A stretch of DNA of 64,000 nucleotides, from contig CM062214.1 in NCBI GenBank assembly GCA_031216445.1, positions 20,079,001-20,143,000 of the forward strand, given 5' to 3'. The notes under the pieces were generated by a model that ran no database searches, was not told the origin of the DNA, and saw nothing but the letters and a program-made list of their open reading frames with translations. This document shows positions 55,501 through 64,000 of the stretch, piece after piece (position 1 is the first letter of the stretch; every line of letters starts with the position of its first letter). Source of the DNA: Lateolabrax maculatus (Eukaryota; Chordata; Actinopteri; Acropomatiformes; Lateolabracidae). The position numbers and the translations under genes are program-made.

Positions 55501-58500
55501 TCTTTCACTATTACAAGGGCAGCTGAGTGAATAAAAAAATGTAAAAATGTGTACATCACATACATGACAGACCATGTTTCCATTTCACTGACACCATCAG
55601 GTGGGTTTACAGTATACAGATGTAAAAAAGGAACTTGGTGTACCTTGTGTGTCCTTGTAATCGTCTGAGTCTTCAGGCAGGTTTTTTAAATAGTCTGAAA
55701 CACATTTGCAAACATTTAAGAGTCAGGGTCAACAATCCAACCAAACAAGTGAAAACTTCTTTGTACACCGGCTTACAAGTGCTCAGAGTTGTACAGTGAA
55801 TTCCTGGAACATAATCTGAAATGTAAATCCTGGATAAAAAGGTCTGCAGGTGCTTACATAATACAATTATACAAGAGTGATGTGAGGAACATTCTTCACA
55901 TTCTGGTACTAAAGGATCGAGTCCAATCCATTAGACTCGTGAAACACTAAGCTCACTCATGTTAAAGCTCATGTTATGTCACCAAATCAGATTTGGGCTG
56001 CACTTCAAAAATCACATTATATGAGGATTGAAGAAGCAAGACAGAAATTCCAAACTATTTTTACTTTTCTGGACACCAGAGGGCAGCATGATGCCTATTA
56101 TGAGTCATCACAGGTTGGTCAAACATGCAGAGTTGAGGAGCCCATAACTACAATGATGAAGTGATTTTGGAAATAAATGAAGCTTGTCTTTGACTTACAG
56201 GTAATATGTCAGGAAATTAAATTGAATATGACATGATGAGTGATTCATGATGTGAAAAAGACTCTTTTGCAGATGTACCTGTGAGCAACAGCTGATACTG
56301 AGGAATCCTCTGAACGGGCTTCAGTAAGTAATGCTTCAGAGCCAAGTTGGCGCAGCGTGGACTGGCCTTGGACAAAGAATGACACATTACAAATGACACA
56401 GTTTTCAGGAACAAACTGACAAACACATCCTCCACACATGCATAAACAATGAAACCGCATTGACCCAAAAGACACACCCCCTCAGACAGAGAAAACCGGT
56501 CAAGCAAGCCTCTTTACCTCAAATTCCCGTACCACTGCGCCAAATGCTGGGTTCTTCTTACGCTGCTCTTCCAGTAGAGCCACATTCTTGTCAAACTCGC
56601 GGATGTATGTGGAGTACATCTTTAGATACGGTCCTTTCTTCAGGAAAATGTCTGCTAGCTGGGCTTTCTCATTCCTAAGCACAGAACAGTAGAATTAGAC
56701 AAACTAGACACCTCCTTGAGAATGTATGTGTAACTCCCTTGCCTATTGTTTTGTTGTTTTGGGACAGTAGAGTCTAACAGTATCGAGTGTAACAAGTGCA
56801 ACAGAGTAGAGTCGGCAGTGGCTCATCAGGTACACATTACAGGGCAATAAGTATGTGGACATACAACAACATGTTTTTTTATGATGGTGTTGTACCATTT
56901 GGCCACTCTCTGCTTCAGCTCTTTGAGGAGGTCTTGGTTGAGTTCGTAGAGCTGTGGGAGGTAGTACAGGATCTGGTTGAGAAGCCGCTCCTCAATCACA
57001 GGCTTCCCATTCTGATGAGACGCTTTGGACGCCGCATTACGGAAGTCCTGTAGGTAAGATAATAAAGACAGATAGAGAGTCAGCTGATCAATTACAGGAA
57101 CTCAGGCACACAGGGGAAAAACCAGGAGTGTGTAAAATGTGGTTGTTGCTAAACAGTTTATTGTGGAACTGGTCCTGTTTAGATTCTCTTTACAATGCAG
57201 TGCAGAATCTCAAAATCTAAAAAATCCCCCCCCCACCCGAAAAAAAAAACAGATTTAAAAATTGTCTGCTCTGCAAATTATGTAACATGGTCCCAAAAAC
57301 ATTGCTGCAATTTAGATAAGCTCCAGAAAATACAAAAGATTAAGAAAAGAGAAATAATGCTGACCCATGGCCTACAAACACATGACTCACATTAAGCATC
57401 CTTAAATTTCCAGGATACAGTGAATCAGAAATAAAAAAGCAGACCAAAGAGCCTGGGGGTGCTGTTTCTGCTTCTCTTTCTGATGATGTGGAGTTTTTTT
57501 GTGGTTTATGGGGACACATGGCAAATAAAACTGTTTACAGAGCGCCCAATGGAGAGCTCCTGTGGTTAACATCTTCCTACTACATCAGCTGACAGTAGAC
57601 AGAGTGTCATGTGAAAAAGGATTTGGAAGTGAATTAAAAAAAAAAAGAAAACAAATGTTTCATGGGATAAGAAAATAAAACACTGAAGGCATGACTGAAT
57701 GAGAATAAGTTAATATTTGTCAGTTATGTCATGTTACCACCGAGAGTGAAGTGGGCACAATTAGCAACAGGGAATAAGGAGCCGTAGACTTCAGTTTGGT
57801 CAATTTTCATGTTTTCACTTAAAGATGAAATACTCCTCTATGGGTTGAAAATAATCTCTGAACTCTATGTTTTATAAAGCTGATCAGATAGACAAAGCAA
57901 TACTATTTTATCAAGCTTTTGATGCCGTTTTATCTTTCTGGTGGTGGAAAGTTGACATTTTGGAGACAATAAGTTTTCACCTGATAAAAACAGTAAATAG
58001 AGCATAACATAAGCATTGCTAAAAATATGGCTGAACTGATAACTCAGATAAAACCACTCAACAAATGGCATGTTTTGTTATCATCCATCACCTCCTGGGA
58101 GAGATGGAGAAAGAACAAATACTAAGTCACCTCAACATTCTTTTGAACTTGGTATGACTGTTTCTCATTAGTGGACTCAATTCCTCTACAGTCTACAGAG
58201 ACCCAAGCTCTTCCTGTCTGTGCTCCGCAGTGAGGAGTCATTGCTTATGACTAAGCCTTACTACAGTCTTATTTCTTGACCATTTGCCTGTCCAAACATC
58301 TGTTCATATGACAATACTCATCCTATTTTGTGAAAATAATAAAGAATAAAGAACTTTAGATATTGTTGGACCATCCAACGAGCACTGTTGGAGCATGCAG
58401 ACTGTTACTTAAATGGTAACCAGTGGAGTATTTCATGTCATATGAACTAGTTCTTTTTGAGGATACCCCCGGTTTTAACAGTAATCTTTATCACCTTCCT

Positions 58501-61500
58501 ATGTATTAAATACAGTATTTTCAATTATGTCGCTGTTGGTTACTTTCAACTTGTGACTCCTGAGAATATGATTCAATTTGAGTTAGAGTTGGTCTGACAA
58601 TAGATACAAATACTTCTGTTACTCTAGGGTGTATTTTCCGACATTTTTTCGCAAGCATATTTTGAGGGAAGCACAGCAAAGAAACCAGATCATCATATCA
58701 TTTTGGGTGCTTCGTTCCACTACAGATTACATTTCTCAAAACACCCCGAGGAAACATAAAGTCCAGACAAGTGTAGAGTTACCATCAGATCACACTACAA
58801 ATAAAAGTCTGGGGAAAACCGTGAGGAATGTGAGCCGTGTGGGCGAGACTGAGGGGAGTTGGGTCTACACACAGTCTTATCCTGCATGGGGTGTGCCCCA
58901 GTCCAGTGGCTAGCATAATCAAACACATATGGAGAATGTGGGTTTAGACAGTAGAATAGCACTAGATAAAAAATACACAAAATAACAGCAGCTTCTGCTC
59001 TTATCACAGCAAACATGGAGCTTGTTTTTGTGTGAAGCAAAGGGTGATGTGTGGGGGTACTTACAACATTAAGCAACTTCAGGACATCAACGAACCTAGG
59101 AATACAAAGCATTAGAAAAGTTAAAGAGGTTATCATGGATGAGTACAGTTATACTAAGTCATTTCAACCAATGTGCCAGAAAAAAAAAGCAAAACATATT
59201 ATCTCACAAGCCATGGTAATCATTTTGGTTTTATTTGTCAGCTAATACAATGAGGTTGAATGACATTTTGTCAGTGTCAAAAAATTACAAATTAAAAACT
59301 AAAAACAGCCACATCTGTCCATCCAAAAAGCCTTTATTTTACATAAAATGCAGCTGTGAGTTTTAATTTTGTACCAAAGAAATAGTCCCTGTAAAACCTG
59401 ATGATAAAGACGGATGTGATTGTTAGAGGAACACTGTTTCTAGAATGAGATGCTGCTGTGAAATTTCTATATGTGTTATTTCTCAATGTTGTGAGCCCTT
59501 CAAATGTACTGGAGTGGAGGCATAAATCTCAAAGACAGATATCTCAAAACCTTGCCAAATAAAACCAAAATGAATGTATGTCCATGGCTCAACACCCCTC
59601 GATGTAAGAGATACAATATGTTTTTTAAATCATTTGAGTGAACCTACACTTTAAGAAAAACAAATTAAGACTCTTACACACTCTCAGAGCTCATAATTTC
59701 TGTGGCGATGTGGTGAATCTTGCTCTTCTTCTGTCCACTCTGCGTCTAACAAAGGTGCAATCAGATTCAGAATAACAATGCACTATAATAAATCACGGTG
59801 TAGTTCACATTTGCTCAAACAGGGTTCACGATAAAACTTCTAACAGCAGATACAAGCTGTGCATAATAATATATTAGGGTAGAATTTCTATTGGCTACAG
59901 CATGTAGGTTATACACGTGGTCAATAAAAAAAAGCAGTTAACAAGGTGTCAAAAGGAAGAAAAGTTCTCCCCCATATGACCAAGAAAAAACCTTATCTCT
60001 GAAACCTTGCAAAGAACAAACCCTGTGAGATGAGTCCAGGGAAACACTTCCAGGGACTAAAGTCGTAAATCTAACAGTGATTGCTTCTCACCGTTCTCTC
60101 CTCTGGCTGCTCAGGGTCTCCTTTACTTGAGCTGGAGCTGCGATCGTCCTCATCTGTGGTGTCATCATCCTCTGGACCATCATCCAGGGGTGTCACCTCC
60201 TCATCCATGGAGCTTATGTCAAAAGGGCAAAATGTTAGGGTCAGAGGACAATAGAGGGTGATGAACACCCTGTACAGGTGTTTTGCACACACAGAAGCAG
60301 CTGCAGGCATTTATCAAAAACACTGAATGCAGCACACTGTGACATACCTTTAGTTATTCACATGCCCCACGATTCGTATAAAAAGTTAAATTTATTGAAG
60401 GGGGGTAAGAGATGAGGTTTGAAATAAAAAACACCTGTGTCAGCACATAATCACAAGGGAGTGTCTTTTTGAAAGAAAAACTGTCGGTCCAACAGTATTC
60501 GAACATTTCCTGCTTCAAGTGGGAGTCATAGAAAAGAACAAACAGGAAAGGCACCACTTGAGACAACCGGAAAAAAACATTTAATGATAATCATCACTGT
60601 CACAGAACACTAGCCTTGCGTCCAGCTGCCTGCTTCTTGTCACAGAGCAGCTGTTTCACTAAAAGCTGCCGTGTTCAACAGAACAGAGGAATGGCCAAAC
60701 CAGACACAAACCACTTATCATCACACACTCTGTTAATCTAACCTTGCAGCTCTAAAAAGAATGCATGTGAATAACTAAACAGGAACTGCACCAAAGAGAA
60801 ACCATATATCTAAAATTCCAACGAGGGACACTACGTGTGAAACAACGGCACCTCCTTGAATAAAAATGCAGAAAAAGAAATAAGCCAAGGCTAAGCAGCA
60901 AACCCAATAAGCTGGAGTCTGTGGCTTGTTGCATTTAACTGTGACTGGTTTCTGTGAGCTACTAAGCGTGTTTTTAACATGTGATTGTTGCACAGTCTGA
61001 GCTAAAGAGGGGTGACACCCTAAGCTGTGTGAAGCCACAAACACCTAATCCTATTTTTCTGACTGACTTCTGTTCACTCGACATTTATAACACAACATAT
61101 GAGTTATTTGCATTAAAGTATAATAACAAAACTTACTACGAAGAATATAAACATACTACAAGTTTAACTGAGCTAATTAAGCACCAAGATGGCTGTTCTA
61201 GTCAAACTTTTAAAGGATTGATTCACACAAAAATATTTTCTAACCTTCCCGAGAGCTACTATATATTTTAGCTTTTTTTTTTTTTTTTATCTCTGGCATT
61301 TAACTGCAGTGTCTTGTTCCAGAAACAATGACTCTGTTACTCTGCTTTATTCACAGACCTCACTGTTTTTTAGAACAGTTTCTTTGATATAAAGTACTTT
61401 CAATTAAAAGTGTTGACAGCGTGTCACAGTGTCTGTGAATTATTCAGCGTAATAGGAACCTGGTGTCTGGAAAGACTGAGCAGCACAAATGGAATTCCAT

Positions 61501-64000
61501 CACCTCCATTGGTTTTGAGTGTAGGCAAAAATCTCAGTGACAGCCATCTCAAAACATGAGCAAATAAAACCAACACCATCTGCAAGGCAGGACAACACTA
61601 AGAAATATTGTAGAAAATGTGTCTTTTTGTTATTTGGGATGAATTGATCTTTTGAGAAAGTTTAAGTGGCCTAAAAAAAAAGCTACACTACAATGCAGTG
61701 GTGACAAACACCTAGACAAACAGAGGGCTTGCCGCACACACTTGCCTCCTGTTGTTAGTGTTGTGTCCGATAATAACTTATGATAGGAAGTATATATTTA
61801 AAGTTAGCACACAACTCATAAACACCTGAAAGGCCGTACAAGCACACCATACTTGTCAAACTCCCCTGACAGGGATCTGCAACAAAGGACACAATGTGAT
61901 ATACTTCTCTGTTATCTTCCCTTTTTACAAACAATACAGAGTCACTCTCTGTAACTAACTAGATTTTTTTTAATGGTGTTAAAAAGCCTCAGGTATTTTC
62001 CTGCATTCCTCTCAAAAAACAAATACTATTACCTAATGTACAATACATCCATCGGTAAGATCAGGATACGAGGTACTGAGAGAAACAAGACACAGAGACA
62101 GAAATGAAAGCAATTCATAATCTACCTGGCATTATCTGTTGGTGTCTGACACTCTTGGTGTCCAGTGTTTTTCTCAAAGGACATATATGGCTCCTGCTCC
62201 TCATAAATGCCCTCATCATTATACATTGAGCTCTGCCAGGCTGCAGGCTGCGAGAAGGAGGCCCGAGGGGACGTCGCTGCACTTCCCACATGCACATTCA
62301 TGTAGTCTGGTATCTCCTCATAGTGTGGGATGTTCTCATAGTAAACAGCTGGTTCTGTTCCGGGAGAAAAGTCATCTCCGTCCACGCTTTGCTCTACTCC
62401 AATCAGTGGGCAGGAGAATTTACGCTCAGACCTGGGATGCTCGTGGAAGTTCTGGCATCCGTCTTGGTCCCTATCCTCGCTTTGTTGATTATCATTGGAG
62501 TCTGAGCTCTGGCCTCCTTTTATAATGAGCATCTTCACAGAGAGCTTCAAGTCCAGCAGTTTCCGGAAAGAGTTCCTCTTCTGTCCCTCAGAGCGAATGA
62601 GGTCAGCGCCAGAAAACGACTTGGCTCTCTGTTTGCCCAGGCTGGACCGAGACGGCTTGATGGGTCCAGCTGTTAAGAGCTTTTTGCTCTTTTTCTCATG
62701 CGGAGGCAAAGGCAGCTCCCTCATTACTCTCTCCTTCAAAACACAATCCTCTATAGTAGGGGCCTGTCTTGTTTCATTATCCCCTAATTCCCCCTCTTCT
62801 TTCTCCTCAGAGGATTCCTTCTTCTGCATCCATAACAGCGGGCTGCTGTGTCTCTGGGGCTTCTTCGGCGCTACCTTGACCACCAAATCCTCTGCTGCCA
62901 CAGTGATGGCAGGAGGCTGGCTGAGCGAACTGCTAGACGGAGGACTATGTGTGATGTCAGTGTAGACTGCCTCCTGAGCATGCGCTCCTTCCTTTTCCTC
63001 CGCCTCGTCAACCGACACCTCCATCTCATCTCTGCTGTCCCAACCCAGGTCCTCTTCCTCCACCTCCTTTGGGAGCGTCTGAGGGGCAGAGGTTAGAGCT
63101 TTCTCAGGTGCAGACAGAAAAGGCTTTTTCATGGGCGGAGGAGCTGGCACAGCCCAGGGTTTGCCCTTCCTCTCTGATGGCACATGCACCTCTTTGACGT
63201 TCATTCCCCTCCCTTCCTGGCTCACTATCTCTTCCCTCTCCTCCTCCACCTTTTCCTGACGGGCCAGCACAGCTGTCCTGGGTTTCCGTGGGACAGGGAC
63301 AGGGACGGGCTTCCTAGGGATTGCTGGGACTGGTTTGGGTTGGGGCACACGAGATATTTGCTCTGAGCCAAGAGCACCTTCCTCTGGTCCTCGCCCAGGT
63401 GCACTCTGAGGTATTACATTACCATTTGCCTCATCGCTCAACGTTCTGTGAGGAAGAGACAGCTTGACAGTCGCGGTATTGACGTCTGTGTTGAGATTTT
63501 TGTCTAAAGTAAACGTTTCTTGAGGAGATTTATGATTTGTGAGGTGGGTATTGGTGGAAGCAGTGTTCATCACATGGCACTTAGCATTGTCGTTTTTCTC
63601 TCCGCTGTTATCCACAGTACCTTGAGATGCAGGGAGAAGCTTTCTGTTTTCTTCAGTTTTACCCTTGTGCAACACTTTCAAGTCTTTCTCCATTTTGTCT
63701 ATGTTTGTGTTCCTGATGCACATGCAGTTTTCATGGCTACACAGACAGATAGGAATAATATAATCCCAATCTGGCTTTTTGTTCTCTTGTTGTATTCCAT
63801 TTTGGGAGTTAAGGAGGCCTTCAGTCCGTGGGGTTTCTATTACAGTTGTTTGGTGATGGCTCTTTGAAGCGAGTGGTTTGGATTTCTCGGCGGTGGTGAG
63901 TTTGGGGAGGCAGGGTTTGGGGGCCAGTACTGGTTTAACCCTCCTCGCTGCGCCAGGAGACGGGAGCGACAGGCCGTCTCTTCTGGGGGTCGAGGGAGGC
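51846..64000 (-). CDS. fgd6: FYVE, RhoGEF and PH domain-containing protein 6 (5' end outside window)
   Basis: Twenty-one exons: >64000-62126, 61876-61853, 60212-60092, 59745-59678, 59095-59065, 57047-56896, 56674-56518, 56366-56279, 55694-55644, 55522-55464, 55368-55297, 54499-54431, 53870-53787, 53686-53607, 53476-53374, 53239-53093, 52879-52774, 52596-52502, 52415-52287, 52175-52036, 51882-51846. They give 1,228 residues in one frame. Domain order is a long disordered proline-rich N-terminus, DH (RhoGEF), PH, FYVE, PH. FGD proteins activate Cdc42 and organise actin; FGD6 acts at podosomes and endosomes and is linked to vascular growth in the eye. KIHHIATEIMSSE, LKPVQRIPQYQLLLTDYLK and RKQKKIPAALKEVSANT fit FGD6; FGD5 is excluded by these and by linkage to nr2c1. 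About 50 N-terminal residues are missing. Confidence 0.95.
51912..51964. repeat. (ATT)n microsatellite
   Basis: About 17 ATT units in the last fgd6 intron, starting about 30 bases from the acceptor of the final coding exon, in the position of the polypyrimidine tract. Confidence 0.9.
52774..53239 (-). CDS. fgd6: fgd6 FYVE-domain exons
   Basis: Two exons (53239-53093, 52879-52774) contain all FYVE signatures: the WxxD motif (WIPD), the CMIC zinc pair, the basic patch WRRHHCRACG, the pairs CQSC and CEQC, and RVC. This zinc finger binds phosphatidylinositol phosphates on endosomal membranes. No zinc ligand is missing, so the domain should fold. Confidence 0.96.
53374..55368 (-). CDS. fgd6: fgd6 first PH-domain exons
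   Basis: Five exons (55368-55297, 54499-54431, 53870-53787, 53686-53607, 53476-53374) read QCSLNGQHEIVQPGRIFLKE, GILNKLSRKVMQPRMFFLFN, DTLLYTTPVQSGQFKLNNML, SLAGMK, VSKPSQEAYQNGLNIESVER and SFILSASSATERDEWLEAIS. This is the PH domain that follows the DH domain and steadies GTPase binding. It closely matches human FGD6. Confidence 0.95.
54850..55115. repeat. Relic of repeat family R3, second copy
   Basis: ACAGCTACTAAATGGACCTT, GAAGAAGATCCTGTGATAC and TTTCAAGGTCAAGCCTGAAC match the segment around 9,380-9,530. The long hairpin of that copy is not preserved here. It lies in an fgd6 intron. Confidence 0.45.
55464..59745 (-). CDS. fgd6: fgd6 DH (RhoGEF) domain exons
   Basis: Seven exons (59745-59678, 59095-59065, 57047-56896, 56674-56518, 56366-56279, 55694-55644, 55522-55464) encode HHIATEIMSSESVFVDVLKL, VIEERLLNQILYYLPQLYEL, KKGPYLKMYSTYIREFDKNV, NPAFGAVVREFE, CANLALKHYLLKPVQRIPQY and VKEVANHANDIMKQG. 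CR1 and CR3 of the DH fold are intact; the QRIPQYQLLL segment is the conserved GTPase-contact helix. One exon is only 31 nt. Confidence 0.95.
56083..56098 (+). promoter_or_regulatory. CTCF-like motif in fgd6 intron
   Basis: ACACCAGAGGGCAGCA matches the CTCF core at 15 of 16 positions. It is in the fgd6 intron between exons 56,366-56,279 and 55,694-55,644. Sequence match only. Confidence 0.4.
59440..59660. repeat. Repeat family R2, partial copy
   Basis: GGAGTGGAGGCATAAATCTC, TATCTCAAAACCTTGCCAAA and AAATCATTTGAGTGAACCTA match the copy at 5,590-5,990. It lies in the fgd6 intron directly downstream of exon 59745-59678. Confidence 0.6.
60092..60212 (-). CDS. fgd6: fgd6 acidic linker exon
   Basis: The exon encodes SMDEEVTPLDDGPEDDDTTD, then EDDRSSSSSKGDPEQPEERT. 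It is the acidic Ser-rich linker just before the DH domain, matching the human INSSDEDDVSSESSKGEP region. The Ser run beside acidic residues is a likely casein kinase 2 type target. Phase 1 in, phase 0 out. Confidence 0.9.
61470..61655. repeat. Repeat family R2, partial copy
   Basis: GGAATTCCATCACCTCCATT, CATCTCAAAACATGAGCAAA and TTGTTATTTGGGATGAATTG match the copies at 5,590 and 59,440. It lies in an fgd6 intron near the microexon. Confidence 0.6.
61853..61876 (-). CDS. fgd6: fgd6 24-nt microexon
   Basis: The acceptor TTTGTTGCAG and donor ACAA|GTATGG frame 24 nt encoding (R)SLSGEFD(N). The upstream exon ends AG and the downstream exon begins C, so both inclusion and skipping keep the frame; skipping gives DNAS-SMDEEV. 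A UGC lies right before the acceptor AG, as in neural microexons controlled by SRRM4. I do not recall an equivalent in the human protein. Confidence 0.6.
62126..64000 (-). CDS. fgd6: fgd6 large N-terminal exon (partial)
   Basis: An uninterrupted frame of 624 codons runs from the window edge to donor CCAG|GTAGAT. It opens PPSTPRRDGLSLPSPGAARR, VKPVLAPKPCLPKL, so the start codon is near but outside. It has DWDYIIPICLCSHENCMC (human NDYISPMCSCSSEC), proline-rich KPVPAIPRKPVPVPVPRKPR that could bind SH3 domains, KVAPKKPQRHSSP, KQRAKSFSGADL, KRNSFRKLLDLKLSVKM and the tyrosine-rich YYENIPHYEEIPDYMNVHVG. The last may be a phosphotyrosine docking site. Human FGD6 keeps each of these in the same order. 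Confidence 0.93.

Noticed and set aside
60775..61044. Hydrophobic minus frame resembling a membrane protein
   Set aside because: It lies in an fgd6 intron with no splice partner and no recognised family; hydrophobicity follows from T-rich sequence.
62139..63096. Plus-strand frames of 71-156 codons
   Set aside because: Antisense to the large fgd6 N-terminal exon, which has homology along its length.
51846..64000. Naming the right-hand gene fgd5
   Set aside because: FGD5 is next to NR2C2 and FGD6 next to NR2C1 in human. Receptor motifs, tmcc3 linkage and the N-terminal and PH motifs all point to fgd6.

Overview
The window is vertebrate nuclear DNA. Its genes have short phase-matched exons split by GT-AG introns, the intergenic DNA is AT-rich, there are many CA/GT and CT/GA microsatellites, and several interspersed repeats look like families common in percomorph fish. 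A percomorph teleost is the best guess; the species cannot be told. All four recognised protein-coding genes lie on the minus strand, so they read from right to left.

Layout from right to left. fgd6 (FYVE, RhoGEF and PH domain protein 6) runs from the right edge to 51,846; its first codons lie beyond the window. nr2c1 (orphan nuclear receptor TR2) has coding exons at 48,109-42,963 and a CpG-rich 5' region near 48.9-49.8 kb. tmcc3 (ER coiled-coil membrane protein) has coding exons at 39,604-30,327, with one 7.2 kb first intron. ccdc136 (coiled-coil protein 136) has its start codon at 22,791, seven common coding exons down to 7,961, and two possible membrane-anchor 3' ends at 6,145-5,951 and 4,724-4,626. 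I rebuilt every exon from splice sites, and phase is kept through each model: fgd6 1,228 visible residues, nr2c1 610, tmcc3 497, ccdc136 455, 464 or 487 depending on the 3' end.

The left edge (1-420) is GC-rich. On the minus strand it carries a canonical MEF2 site, an E-box, a CArG-like box and a CCAAT box within 70 bases, as expected for a striated-muscle promoter of a gene just outside the window. In human, FLNC (muscle filamin C) lies downstream of CCDC136 in the same orientation, so flnc is my inferred candidate.

The genes do not form one pathway. fgd6 is a Cdc42/Rho exchange factor tied to phosphoinositide membranes, nr2c1 a DNA-binding repressor/activator, tmcc3 an ER membrane organiser, and ccdc136 a coiled-coil membrane protein. 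The gene order is informative: tmcc3-nr2c1-fgd6 matches human 12q22 but lacks ndufa12 between tmcc3 and nr2c1, while ccdc136 belongs to the human 7q32 block. The join of the two blocks lies in the 23-28 kb intergenic segment, which holds two CTCF-like motifs facing each other.

I found no CRISPR, prokaryotic, viral-gene or obviously novel enzymatic system. The most interesting points are the alternative membrane tails of ccdc136, an in-frame 24-nt fgd6 microexon, the muscle-type promoter at the left edge, the CTCF-like pair at the synteny join, an unexplained plus-strand terminal-exon-like segment at 40.6 kb, and a near-perfect 30-bp hairpin inside a repeat.
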